Below, piece after piece: positions 20,711 through 29,017 of a DNA stretch of 64,000 bases (positions are counted from its first letter, which is position 1; each line of letters begins with the position of its first letter). The DNA is from JBBSAT01 sp044223665. Lineage in GTDB: Bacteria > Myxococcota_A > Polyangia > Polyangiales > Sandaracinaceae. The stretch lies in the NCBI GenBank assembly GCA_044223665.1, contig JBGALT010000009.1, positions 1 through 64,000 of the forward strand, read 5' to 3'. Made by a program: the position numbers and the translations under genes. The notes below the pieces were generated by a model, which was given only the letters and a program-made list of their open reading frames with translations, was not told the DNA's origin and did no database searches.

Positions 20711-20929
20711 TCAGTCGCCGTGGACGCTCTCGTCGATCTCTTCGCCGGCCTCGTCGACCGACTCGCTGACGTCGTCGGCAGCGTGGTCGATGTCGTGCCC
20801 GATCTGCTCGGCGGGGTCGCGATCCTGGTGGCGGCTGCCACAGCCGGCCGGCGCAGCGAGCGCGGCGACCCCGAGCGAGAGGAACACACCGGCGCGCAGG
20901 AGGCGCGAGGCGAGATCGTTGGAGAGCAT
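20711..20929 (-). CDS. Small acidic lipoprotein
   Basis: A 72-residue protein starting MLSNDLASRLLRAG, with a hydrophobic core and lipobox APAGC, so the mature protein is only ~44 residues. The mature part is strongly acidic and His/Asp/Glu-rich (HDIDHAADDVSESVDEAGEE), resembling a short amphipathic helix. A good ribosome site (AAGGGA) precedes the ATG. It sits between DUF58 and SpoIIM on the same strand, inside the MoxR cluster, and follows a perfect 20-bp palindrome. Family not recognised. Confidence 0.72.
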   Translation of the reverse strand: MLSNDLASRLLRAGVFLSLGVAALAAPAGCGSRHQDRDPAEQIGHDIDHAADDVSESVDEAGEEIDESVHGD

Positions 20930-20946
20930 GGTGATTTCCCTTTCGT

Positions 20947-20966
20947 TCGCGGGCTCGAGCCCGCGA
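20947..20966. promoter_or_regulatory. Perfect 20-bp palindrome before the small lipoprotein
   Basis: TCGCGGGCTCGAGCCCGCGA is a perfect palindrome with no spacer, 17 bp upstream of the lipoprotein ATG and just before its ribosome site. It may end the DUF58 transcript, bind a dimeric regulator, or form a leader hairpin that affects translation of the lipoprotein. Confidence 0.55.
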
Positions 20967-21104
20967 GCGACCACGAAGCGATGCGCGTGCCAGTCGTTCG
21001 GGGGCCGATCGGCGACCCGCACGTGCGCACGCGCCACGATCGTCGCGCGCCGGCGCGCACGAGGGCGTCCCAGGCACGGCGCCGCATCGCACCTGCGGTT
21101 CGCG

Positions 21105-22442
21105 TCAGCCGATGAGGCCGCGGCTCTTGATGCGCACGTAGCGCTCGACCAAGGCGCCCGCCATCGCGCCCGGCCGCGAGTGCACGACGTGCACGCCCAT
21201 GCGGGAGAGGCGCGCGAGCACCACGTGACGGCGATGGGCGAGCGAGGACGCGACGACCGCCGAGGCGAGCGCACGCCCGGTCTCGGGCGCGTGCACGAGC
21301 GGCTCCTCGAGCGCCGGATCGTCGAGCGCGACGAAGACGATGAGGTGCCGCCGTGCCAGCTGCCCGATCGTGTCGAGCATCAGCTCGGCCGTGGTCGCGT
21401 CGGTGAACTCGGTGAAGACGACGATCATCGAGCGCCGGGTGTTGCGTCGCAGCAGATCGTGCAGGCCGAGCACGTGATTCGTCTCTTCGGTCTCGGTCGC
21501 GAGCTGCGCGCACGCGCTGCGCAGGCGCGAGAACTGCGCGGGCCCTCCGCGGGGCGGCGCCCACGCCCGCGGCTCGCTGCCGTAGGCGTGCAGGCCGACG
21601 AGGTCGCCGGCGCCGAGCGCCGTCTTGGCCAGGACCAGCGCGGTGTGCACACCGTGATCGAGGCGCTCGAGGCCGACGGACGAAGGGCCCGACGTTCCGG
21701 CGGCGATCGGATCGCGCATCTCGCGGCCGAGATCGAGGCAGAGCACGATGCGCTGGCGCCGCTCGAGCCGATAGCGGCGCACGCGCAGCGCCATGTGTCG
21801 CGCCGACGCCTTCCAGTCGACGGCGCGCGTGTCCATGCCGAGCGAGTAGGCCGAGAGCGACTCGAACTCGCCGCCGTCGCCGGCCCATCGCTCGCGCTTC
21901 ATGCCGGAGAGGAGCGCCTCCGAGCCGAGCACCTCCATCGCCTCTCGGTCGACCCGTGCGACGTCGGGGACGACGGCGATCGGCCCCGCCCCCTCGTCGA
22001 CCCGCACCACCTTGGCGACGAGCCCGAGCGTACCGAAGAGCTTGAGCCAGAGCGCGCGGAGCGCCCCGCGGCCACGGCGATCGGCGAAGAGCGAGAGCGC
22101 GACCTCGTTCTCGCCGCGCGCGAGGGGGACCCGGCGCACGCCGTCCGCCGACTCGACGGGGAGCGCCGTCTCGGTGCGCACGTGCGCGAGCAGCCCCATC
22201 GGGATCCCGAGGTCGAGCGTCGCCGCGGCCCGGAAGCTGGTCCCGACGCCGACCGAGTGCGGGCGTGCGATGCGCGCGCGCAGCGAGACGCGCGAGAGCA
22301 CCGCCAGGTCCACCGCCACCGCGCCGAGCAAGACCGCCCACAGCAAGGCCACGAGCGGCCACGCCGGCTCCCACGCCAGCGGCACGAAGGCCACCGGCAG
22401 GGTGAGGAGCACGAGCGCGAGCAGCCGGGAGGTGGGCACCAT
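21105..22442 (-). CDS. DUF58 domain protein
   Basis: A 445-residue protein with two N-terminal membrane helices (about residues 5-50), a beta-rich domain, and the DUF58 signature 'YSLGMDTRAVDWKASARH' near residue 212. A VWA-like region follows ('RIVLCLDLGREM' with the Asp of a MIDAS-like strand, then IVVFTEFTD). It starts 16 bp after the MoxR stop. DUF58 proteins are the usual partners of MoxR ATPases and are thought to be their substrates or metal-dependent adaptors at the membrane. Confidence 0.92.
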   Translation of the reverse strand: MVPTSRLLALVLLTLPVAFVPLAWEPAWPLVALLWAVLLGAVAVDLAVLSRVSLRARIARPHSVGVGTSFRAAATLDLGIPMGLLAHVRTETALPVESADGVRRVPLARGENEVALSLFADRRGRGALRALWLKLFGTLGLVAKVVRVDEGAGPIAVVPDVARVDREAMEVLGSEALLSGMKRERWAGDGGEFESLSAYSLGMDTRAVDWKASARHMALRVRRYRLERRQRIVLCLDLGREMRDPIAAGTSGPSSVGLERLDHGVHTALVLAKTALGAGDLVGLHAYGSEPRAWAPPRGGPAQFSRLRSACAQLATETEETNHVLGLHDLLRRNTRRSMIVVFTEFTDATTAELMLDTIGQLARRHLIVFVALDDPALEEPLVHAPETGRALASAVVASSLAHRRHVVLARLSRMGVHVVHSRPGAMAGALVERYVRIKSRGLIG

Positions 22443-22458
22443 GGGCGCGATGCCTTCG

Positions 22459-23415
22459 TCAGCGAGGAGGAGCGACCTGCGCGAGGATCTCCTCGAGCAC
22501 CGACGCCGCGCGCAGGCCTTCCATCTCGGCCGAGGGCGTGAGCACGACGCGGTGGTGCGCGAGCGAGACGAAGAGGGACTTCACGTCGTCGGGGACGGCG
22601 AAGTCGCGGCCCGTGCAGAGCGCAGCGGCCCGGGCGCCCGCCGCGAGCATCGTCGCGGCGCGCGGCGAGATGCCCACGGCGAGCGAGGGGTGCTGCCGCG
22701 TCGCGCGCGCGAGGGAGACCGCGTACTCGCCGATGCGAGGCTCGAAGTGCACCGTCTTGGGCGCGTCGCGGAGCGCGTCCACCTGGGTCGCGTCGAGCAC
22801 GGCCTGGATCCCGATCGCGTCGAGGGAGGGCATGGTCGAGCTGCCCGAGTGCATCATCACGGCCTGCAGCTCTTGGTCGACGCTCGGGTAGCCGACGCTG
22901 AGCTTGAACAGGAAGCGGTCGAGCTGCGCCTCGGGCAGCGGGTAGGTCCCCTCTTGCTCGATCGGGTTCTGCGTCGCCAGCACCGTGAAGCGCCCCGAGA
23001 GCTTGTGCGTCGTACCGTCGATGGTGACCGAGCGCTCCTGCATCGCCTCGAGCAGCGCCGACTGCGTCTTCGGCGGCGTGCGGTTGATCTCGTCGGCGAG
23101 CAGCAGATCCGTGAACACCGGCCCGCGCGTGAGCGTGAACGACTGCGTCTTGAAGTCGAAGACGTTGGCGCCGAGCACGTCGCCCGGCATGAGATCGGGC
23201 GTGCACTGCAGGCGCCGCATCGGCAGGCCGAGCGCCCGGCTCAGCGTCTGCGCGAAGAGCGTCTTGCCGGTGCCGGGGACTCCTTCGAGCAGGAGGTGAC
23301 CTCGCACCATGATGGCGATGAAGGCGAGCCGGACGTGATCGTCGGCGCCGTAGACGACGCGCGCGACCTCGGTTCGGGTGGCTTGCAGGGCTCGGAGGAC
23401 GACGTCGGGGGTCAT
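22459..23415 (-). CDS. MoxR-family AAA+ ATPase
   Basis: A 318-residue MoxR ATPase. Walker A is in LLEGVPGTGKTLFAQ near residue 45; Walker B with the MoxR signature reads LLLADEINRTPPKTQSALLE near 105; sensor 1 is in VLATQNPIEQEGTYPLPEAQ near 150; the C-terminal lid contains ISPRAATMLAAGARA. MoxR proteins are chaperone-like ATPases that help mature or activate partner proteins. The start overlaps the DUF4350 stop by 4 bp, and DUF58 follows after 16 bp, matching the classic MoxR operon. Confidence 0.96.
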   Translation of the reverse strand: MTPDVVLRALQATRTEVARVVYGADDHVRLAFIAIMVRGHLLLEGVPGTGKTLFAQTLSRALGLPMRRLQCTPDLMPGDVLGANVFDFKTQSFTLTRGPVFTDLLLADEINRTPPKTQSALLEAMQERSVTIDGTTHKLSGRFTVLATQNPIEQEGTYPLPEAQLDRFLFKLSVGYPSVDQELQAVMMHSGSSTMPSLDAIGIQAVLDATQVDALRDAPKTVHFEPRIGEYAVSLARATRQHPSLAVGISPRAATMLAAGARAAALCTGRDFAVPDDVKSLFVSLAHHRVVLTPSAEMEGLRAASVLEEILAQVAPPR

Positions 23416-24770
23416 GGTCGGTTCTCGCTCTCGGGAGGGGCACTGGAGGCCGGGGAAGCGGCACGAGGAAGCTCGGTGGCGGGCGAAGGCGCCGCGCGTC
23501 GCGGCGGGCCCTCGGCGGCTTTCACGCCGAGCAGGCTCTCGCGGAGCCGCGCGGCGCGTGCCGCCAGCGCGAGCGCGGTGTCGCGCGTCGCGCGATGGCT
23601 CGTCTCGAGCAGCCGCACCGCATCGGGCGCGAGACCGCGGCGCACGAGCCGCGCGTCGAGCGCCGCTGCCTTCTGCGCCAGCGTCTTGCCCTCCGTCAGC
23701 CCGAGCCGGCGGTGCGCATCGAGCAGGACTTGCTCGACGTAGCGCGGCGCCAGACGATCGATGGACTGGCCAGCCGCCAGCACGCCGGCCGCGACCTCGA
23801 TGATCTCGCGCGGGCCTCTGCCGTAGACCATCGGCTCGGCTCGTGGCGGGCCGAAGCGGCGCCGCCCGTAGAGGAGCACGACCAGCACCACGAGCCCGCC
23901 GTGCACGAGCGCGAGCACGCCCGGGAAGCGCGCGAAGAGCTGGGCGAGCGAGCGAGTCTCGACGTGCTCGTGGAAGACCTCGTCCACGACGATCGTGTCG
24001 GCGTGGAGGATCATGGTCACGAAGTCGTAGGTGAGCGCGGCGTGATCGGCGCGCTGCACGTCGAAGTTGTGGAGCAGATCCGGATCGGACACGAGAAACG
24101 TCCGCTCGTCGGGCGACGCGAGCACGAAGCTGCCGGTCGGCCCCGTGACGACCGGGGTCGCGCCGGCGACCGTCTGCGGCCACGGGATCTCCAGCGTCCG
24201 CGCGCCGAGGCGGGGCGAGGTCGCGGCGATGATCGTGCGATCGGCCGTGACGCCGGGCTGCCAGACGAGCTGGGCCGACTCGAACGGCGTCCCGGCGAGC
24301 AGCTCCTCGACGCGCCACGTCTGCTCGGGCGCCACGTCGCCCAGCGCACCGAGCTTCCACTTCGGCAGCACGATCACCGTCAGGCGCCCGGCCGCCGCCC
24401 GCTCGCGACAGAGATCGGCGATCGTCACCGTGCGACCATCGGGCGCCTCGATCGACGCCGCGTCGGGCTCGATGAGGAAGAGCGGCGCCGTCACGCTGTC
24501 GTAGTCGGGCTGGGTCCAGCGCACGACGTGCACGCCCAGCGCCTGCATCGTCTCGACCCACGCGCGATGACCGAGCGGCCCGCGGCCGTACGAGTCGCGC
24601 GGCTGGGCCGGCGGCGGCGCGAGCGAGCGCCCGAAGACCAGGATGACGATCGTCGCGACGAGCGACACCGTCCCCAGCGCGACCACGATCGCCCGCGTCC
24701 GCTCGGTGAACGTCGCTCCCTCCGCGTTCTCGGTGCGGAGCGGATCCGAATCGCTCTTCCCGGCGCTCAC
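23412..24770 (-). CDS. DUF4350 membrane protein of the MoxR cluster
   Basis: A 452-residue protein with one N-terminal helix (about residues 25-46) and another near residue 310 (VLALVHGGLVVLVVLLYGRRRF). The domain between them looks like DUF4350: 'SYGRGPLGHRAWVETMQALGVHVVRW' followed by a Rossmann-like alternation and 'DTIVVDEVFHEH'. The C-terminal third is helical and Ala/Arg-rich, ending in a Pro/Ser tail. The GTG at 24770 overlaps the preceding stop (GTGA), and the end overlaps MoxR. It is probably a bitopic partner of the MoxR complex. Confidence 0.88.
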   Translation of the reverse strand: MSAGKSDSDPLRTENAEGATFTERTRAIVVALGTVSLVATIVILVFGRSLAPPPAQPRDSYGRGPLGHRAWVETMQALGVHVVRWTQPDYDSVTAPLFLIEPDAASIEAPDGRTVTIADLCRERAAAGRLTVIVLPKWKLGALGDVAPEQTWRVEELLAGTPFESAQLVWQPGVTADRTIIAATSPRLGARTLEIPWPQTVAGATPVVTGPTGSFVLASPDERTFLVSDPDLLHNFDVQRADHAALTYDFVTMILHADTIVVDEVFHEHVETRSLAQLFARFPGVLALVHGGLVVLVVLLYGRRRFGPPRAEPMVYGRGPREIIEVAAGVLAAGQSIDRLAPRYVEQVLLDAHRRLGLTEGKTLAQKAAALDARLVRRGLAPDAVRLLETSHRATRDTALALAARAARLRESLLGVKAAEGPPRRAAPSPATELPRAASPASSAPPESENRP

Positions 24771-25612
24771 GCGGGGGCTCCCAACGGGGCGGCGGCGCCG
24801 AACGATCGCGCGCGCTCGGTCACCGCGTGCGCGAGGCCGCGCGCTTCGAGGTACTGCCCTTCGGTGGCCGCGCGCCCGCCGAACCACACGAGCTCGGTGA
24901 GCGCGAGCAGCCCAGCCAGCGGAGGCAGCTCGCCGTGGGCCCGCGTCACGAGGGCGACGACCTCGCGCGCCGTGCGTCCACGACGATCGACGTCGGCACG
25001 CGCGGTCGCCTCGCGGAGCGCACGGAGGAAGAGCGCGTGGATCGCCTCGCGAAAGCGCCCCTGCGCGGCGTGCTCCTCTGGGCTCGTCCCATCGCCCTCG
25101 AGCAAGGGATCGAGGCTCGGTGCCTCCGCGTCCCCGCCCGCTCGGCGCTTGGGGAGCGCGAGGTCCGGCACGGGAAGTCGCAAGCGCACGATCAAGAACA
25201 CGACGAGCGCGACGACGAGCGCGATGCCGAGCCCGAAGAGCGCGTAGCCGAGCGGCCGGGCCGCGGCGCCGAGCACACGCGCGAGCGCGTCGAGCAGGTC
25301 CCGCACGAAGTCCGGCATGGGGAGGTCGAGGCTCGAATCGACTTCGCCGCCGTCGCGGTCGCCGTGCAGGCCGATGCGGCCGTGAGGCCCGCCGCCGTGG
25401 CCGTCCGCGCCGCCTTCGCCGCTGCCCGTCGCGTGCTCGTCCTCGAGCACGAACACGTCGTCGGGGTAGCCCCCTTCGCGGTGCACCCGCAGCGCCTCGT
25501 CGCGCTCGGCGCTCGAGGCAGGCGGCTCGCTCGTCGCCGGCGCCTGCGCCGACGCCGTGCTCGCCACGACGGCGAGCACGACGAGCGCGAGCGCGGCGCG
25601 GGCGGCCCCCAT
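24767..25612 (-). CDS. DUF4129-type membrane protein of the MoxR cluster
   Basis: A 281-residue protein with a cleavable-looking signal (AVVASTASA), a His/Gly/Asp-rich periplasmic stretch (about residues 58-90), one strong transmembrane helix (about 120-147) and a C-terminal cytoplasmic helical domain. That domain ('GRFREAIHALFLRALREAT' through 'RTAREVVALVTRAHGELP' to 'TELVWFGGRAATEGQYLEAR') fits DUF4129, common in MoxR operons. It starts 11 bp after the previous gene and overlaps the DUF4350 start. Confidence 0.83.
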   Translation of the reverse strand: MGAARAALALVVLAVVASTASAQAPATSEPPASSAERDEALRVHREGGYPDDVFVLEDEHATGSGEGGADGHGGGPHGRIGLHGDRDGGEVDSSLDLPMPDFVRDLLDALARVLGAAARPLGYALFGLGIALVVALVVFLIVRLRLPVPDLALPKRRAGGDAEAPSLDPLLEGDGTSPEEHAAQGRFREAIHALFLRALREATARADVDRRGRTAREVVALVTRAHGELPPLAGLLALTELVWFGGRAATEGQYLEARGLAHAVTERARSFGAAAPLGAPA

Positions 25613-25623
25613 CGCCCTCGCCC

Positions 25624-26604
25624 TCAGGCGAAGACGCTGGCGATCGACTGCGCGTCGACGCCGTCGCGGACGCCGCGCAGCCGCGCGTAGACGACGGAGC
25701 TCAGCGTCGCCATCACGGCGAACTGGATGACCTGCATGGGGATGCTGACGATCTGGCCGATGATCTGGGGGATCGAGAGCGGGTTCTGGAGCTGCGTGAT
25801 GTCTCCGCCCGACGCGGCTGCAGCGCCGCCCGCCACCACCATCTGGATGGGGCCCATGATGCAGCACGCGGCGACGAGCGCGAGCACGAACGCGGCGAGC
25901 ATGATCAGGAAGATCGTGAGCCGATTGCCCTCGGTCAGCTCGACCGAGCGCCGGATCGCCGCGAAGGGGCCGAGCTTCTCGACGACGCAGGCCGGGGAGG
26001 CCGCGAACAGGTAGATGCCCGCGACCACGCCCAGGACCAAGAGGGCGAGCCCGCCACCGAACATCAGCAGCGAGCCGATGAGCGGTTGATCCGGCATCAC
26101 GCCCATCATGACGCCGCCGGGCGCGATGAACAGCAGGATGACGAAGAACGCGCCGAAGCCGAGCAGGAGGTTGAGCGCGACCACCGATGCGGCCCGCGAG
26201 AAGCCGGTACGGAGAGCGGCGCCGACCCCGGGCGATCGCCCGGAGAGCGTCTCGACGACGGAATACACCACGCTTCCTTGGCCCACGGCCTGCGTGATCA
26301 TCAGGACGACCATCATCACCAGCGTGGCCGCGAGCCCGAGGAGCGAGGCCGCCATCGTCTGCATCGGATCGCTGCTGCCGTTCACCAGCAGGTCGCGCGT
26401 CGCGTAGAAGACGACCACGTTCGCGACGAAGCCGGCGAAGGAGGCCGGCACGATCACGATGACCGCCGCGACGAGGATGGGCGCGATGGCCGACCCCAGC
26501 GTGCGGAACGTCGTCGAGAACACGTCCCCGACGTCGAGCATGCTCGGCACCGGCGGCCCACCGCCGCTCCTGCCCACCCCACCTGCGCCGTACTGGTCGT
26601 TCAT
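25624..26604 (-). CDS. Polytopic membrane protein heading the MoxR cluster
   Basis: A 326-residue membrane protein with a short Gly-rich N-terminus and about six hydrophobic helices. The pattern 'FAASPACVVEKLGPFAAIRRSVELTEGNRLTIF' is typical of bacterial proteins resembling the glycerophosphodiesterase membrane domain, where the Arg-Ser-x-x-Leu-x-x-Gly element precedes a helix. No catalytic domain is attached. It is the first gene of the minus-strand cluster; the ATG at 26604 is preceded by a divergent promoter region shared with the helicase operon. Confidence 0.75.
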   Translation of the reverse strand: MNDQYGAGGVGRSGGGPPVPSMLDVGDVFSTTFRTLGSAIAPILVAAVIVIVPASFAGFVANVVVFYATRDLLVNGSSDPMQTMAASLLGLAATLVMMVVLMITQAVGQGSVVYSVVETLSGRSPGVGAALRTGFSRAASVVALNLLLGFGAFFVILLFIAPGGVMMGVMPDQPLIGSLLMFGGGLALLVLGVVAGIYLFAASPACVVEKLGPFAAIRRSVELTEGNRLTIFLIMLAAFVLALVAACCIMGPIQMVVAGGAAAASGGDITQLQNPLSIPQIIGQIVSIPMQVIQFAVMATLSSVVYARLRGVRDGVDAQSIASVFA

Positions 26605-26717
26605 GGGAAGCTTCGTTACCAGACCTCGGCGGCCGTGGGAAGACGCACCTCTTTCCCCCCGCGTTTCACGGGCGCCTTGACCCGACGCGGCTGCGGGGTC
26701 TACACAAGCGCCCCGTA

Positions 26718-26981
26718 GTGACCGAGGTAGCGGACGACGGGCGCTCGCGAGGGAAAGAGCAGCGCCCACGAAAGACCGGGACCGGGGGTACCGACCCGGC
26801 CGTCGTGGGCCGTCGCGTCTTCTCGCTGGCGTACTGGGCGCTCGTCGTCTGGGTCGTGGTCGCTGCGTTCGTTTCGGTGGTGCGCCAGGTGTTCTGGCCC
26901 GCCGCCCCCGAGGCCGCCGCGCCGTCGAGCGCTGCGGCTCCTTCCCCCTTCCCCGCTTCCGAGGCTCCGAGCACTCCATGA
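26718..26981 (+). CDS. Small single-pass membrane protein
   Basis: An 87-residue protein starting at GTG 26718, with a charged N-terminal ~30 residues, one transmembrane helix (about 36-58: LAYWALVVWVVVAAFVSVV) and an Ala/Pro/Ser tail. Its stop overlaps the helicase ATG by 4 bp (ATGA), which supports real translation. Family not recognised; it leads the helicase-purC-purS unit. Confidence 0.62.
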   Translation: MTEVADDGRSRGKEQRPRKTGTGGTDPAVVGRRVFSLAYWALVVWVVVAAFVSVVRQVFWPAAPEAAAPSSAAAPSPFPASEAPSTP

Positions 26982-29014
26982 CCGACGATCTCCGCGCACC
27001 CAACGCCACCTTCGACGCCCTGCCCCTCCAGCCCGAAGTTCGTCGCGCCATCGACGAGGCGGGCTGGACCACGCCCACGCCCGTGCAGCTCGCCGCCTAC
27101 GAGCCGGCCGCGGAAGGAAAGGACCTCGTGGTCCAGGCGCGCACGGGGACGGGTAAGACGGCCGCGTTCGGCCTGCCGCTCGTCGACCGGCGCATCCGCG
27201 CGGACGGCGGCCCGCAGGGGCTCGTGCTCGCCCCCACCCGCGAGCTCGCGCTGCAGAGCGCGCGCGAGATCGAGCGCATCGGCGTGCACAAGGGCATCAA
27301 GGCCGTCGCGATCTACGGCGGCGCGCCGATGGAGAAGCAGGTCCGCGAGCTCGAGCAGGGCGCGCAGATCGTCAGCGGCACGCCGGGGCGCGTGCTCGAT
27401 CACCTCCGCCGCGGCACGCTGGACGGCGAGCAGCTGCGGATCCTCGTCCTCGACGAGGCCGACGAGATGCTCTCGATGGGCTTCGCGGAGGAGCTCAACG
27501 CGATCGTCGAGCACCTGCCGAAGAACCGACAGACGATGCTGTTCTCGGCGACGCTCGACGACACCGTGCAGCGCCTGGCGAGCCGCCTGCTCCGCGATCC
27601 GGTGCAGCTCGCGCTCTCGAGCGATCAGGTCGGCGCGCAGGGCATCAGCCACTACATCTATCTCGTCTCCGGCCTGGGCAAGGCCCGCGATCTGGTACGC
27701 ATCCTCGAGGCCGAGAACCCCGAGAGCGCGATCGTCTTCTGCAACACGAAGGTGGTGACCGAGCAGGTCGCGGCCGAGCTGCAGGGCGCCGGCTTCTCGG
27801 CCGACTGGCTCAACGGCGATCTGCCGCAGAGCCAGCGCGAGCAGGTGCTCCAGCGCACGCGCGAAGGAAAACTGCGCTTCCTGGTGGCGACCGACGTCGC
27901 GGCGCGAGGCATCGACATCTCGCACCTCACGCACGTGGTGAACTTCGACTTCCCGCAGGAGCTCGAGCAGTACGTGCACCGCACGGGCCGCACGGGCCGC
28001 GCCGGGCGCACGGGAACGGCCATCTCCCTCATCGCGGGCGCCGATCTCGGCTCGCTCTACTACCTCCGCCTCTCGTACAAGATCTTCCCCGTCGAGCGCA
28101 CGCTGCCGAGCGCCGGCGATCTGCGGACGCGCGCGGAGCTGGATCGGGTGGAGATGCTGGAGGCAGCGTTCCAGGGCAGCCCGAGCGCGCTGGACCGCGC
28201 GCTGGCACGCCGCATCCTCACCCACGACGACCGCGAGGTGCTCATCGCAGGGCTCGTGCACGCGTTCTTCGGCGGTGCCGGAGACGAGGCACAGGTCGAC
28301 GAAGAGGCGAGCGCCGCGCGCCGTGCAAAGGCCCCTCGGCCGGTCGCCGCGCCGGAGCAGGATCGGGAAGCGGAGCCGCGCCGGCGCCGCCGTCGCGAGG
28401 CCGAGCCGAGCGCGGCGGAAGGGACGAGCGAGAGCCCGACGCCCGACGCGCCGGAGCCCCGCGAGGACCGAGCGCCGCGCGAGGCGCGAGAGTCGCGCGA
28501 GGACCGCGGGCCGCGCGAGCCGCGGGAAGACCGTGCGCCGCGGGAGCCGCGCGAAGACCGTGCGCCGCGCGAGCGCCGCGAGCCGCGCGAGCCGCGCGAG
28601 CCGCGAGAGCCGCGAGAGCCGCGAGAGGGTGAGGCGCCGCGCCGCCGTCGCGAGGCGACCCCTCCGAGCGAAGGCGCGGGCGAGCGGAGCGAGGAGCGCT
28701 TCACCGAGGAGGGCATGACGAACCTCTTCGTCGGCGTAGGACGCCGCGAGAACGTCAAGGTCGTGGATCTCCTCCGCCTGTTCGAAGAGCGCGCCGGCCT
28801 CGGCAAGGCGCAGCTCGGCCGCATCCGCATCCGCGATCGTCACACCTTCGTGGCCGTGCCCAAGGAGCGCGCCGAGGAGGCCGTGCAGCGCCTCACGGGC
28901 GCCCGTTTCGGCGACAAGGACGTGGCGGTCGAGATCGCACGCGCCGAGCAAGCGCCGAACGGCGATGCAGCCGCCGCTCCGGGCGCGCCGCCCGAGACCC
29001 CGCCCGAGGCCTGA
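26978..29014 (+). CDS. DEAD-box RNA helicase with Arg-rich linker and DbpA RNA-binding domain
   Basis: A 678-residue ATP-dependent RNA helicase of the CsdA/DeaD-DbpA type. Core motifs: Q-motif region (TPTPVQLAAY), motif I ARTGTGKTAAFG, motif II VLDEADEML, motif III FSATLDD, motif V VATDVAARGIDI, and motif VI HRTGRTGRAG. After the core (to about residue 440) a very charged linker (about 445-575) contains near-perfect 'APREPRED' and 'REP' repeats. A DbpA-type RNA-binding fold follows (TNLFVGVGRRENVKVVDLLR). In family members this domain targets structured RNA such as rRNA; here a ribosome-assembly or cold-adaptation role is inferred. purC begins 3 bp after the stop. Confidence 0.95.
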   Translation: MTDDLRAPNATFDALPLQPEVRRAIDEAGWTTPTPVQLAAYEPAAEGKDLVVQARTGTGKTAAFGLPLVDRRIRADGGPQGLVLAPTRELALQSAREIERIGVHKGIKAVAIYGGAPMEKQVRELEQGAQIVSGTPGRVLDHLRRGTLDGEQLRILVLDEADEMLSMGFAEELNAIVEHLPKNRQTMLFSATLDDTVQRLASRLLRDPVQLALSSDQVGAQGISHYIYLVSGLGKARDLVRILEAENPESAIVFCNTKVVTEQVAAELQGAGFSADWLNGDLPQSQREQVLQRTREGKLRFLVATDVAARGIDISHLTHVVNFDFPQELEQYVHRTGRTGRAGRTGTAISLIAGADLGSLYYLRLSYKIFPVERTLPSAGDLRTRAELDRVEMLEAAFQGSPSALDRALARRILTHDDREVLIAGLVHAFFGGAGDEAQVDEEASAARRAKAPRPVAAPEQDREAEPRRRRRREAEPSAAEGTSESPTPDAPEPREDRAPREARESREDRGPREPREDRAPREPREDRAPRERREPREPREPREPREPREGEAPRRRREATPPSEGAGERSEERFTEEGMTNLFVGVGRRENVKVVDLLRLFEERAGLGKAQLGRIRIRDRHTFVAVPKERAEEAVQRLTGARFGDKDVAVEIARAEQAPNGDAAAAPGAPPETPPEA

Positions 29015-29017
29015 GCG

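Noticed and set aside
28460..28640. CRISPR-like array of short direct repeats
   Set aside because: The repeats encode Arg-Glu-Pro units in frame within the helicase; there are no unique spacers and no cas genes.
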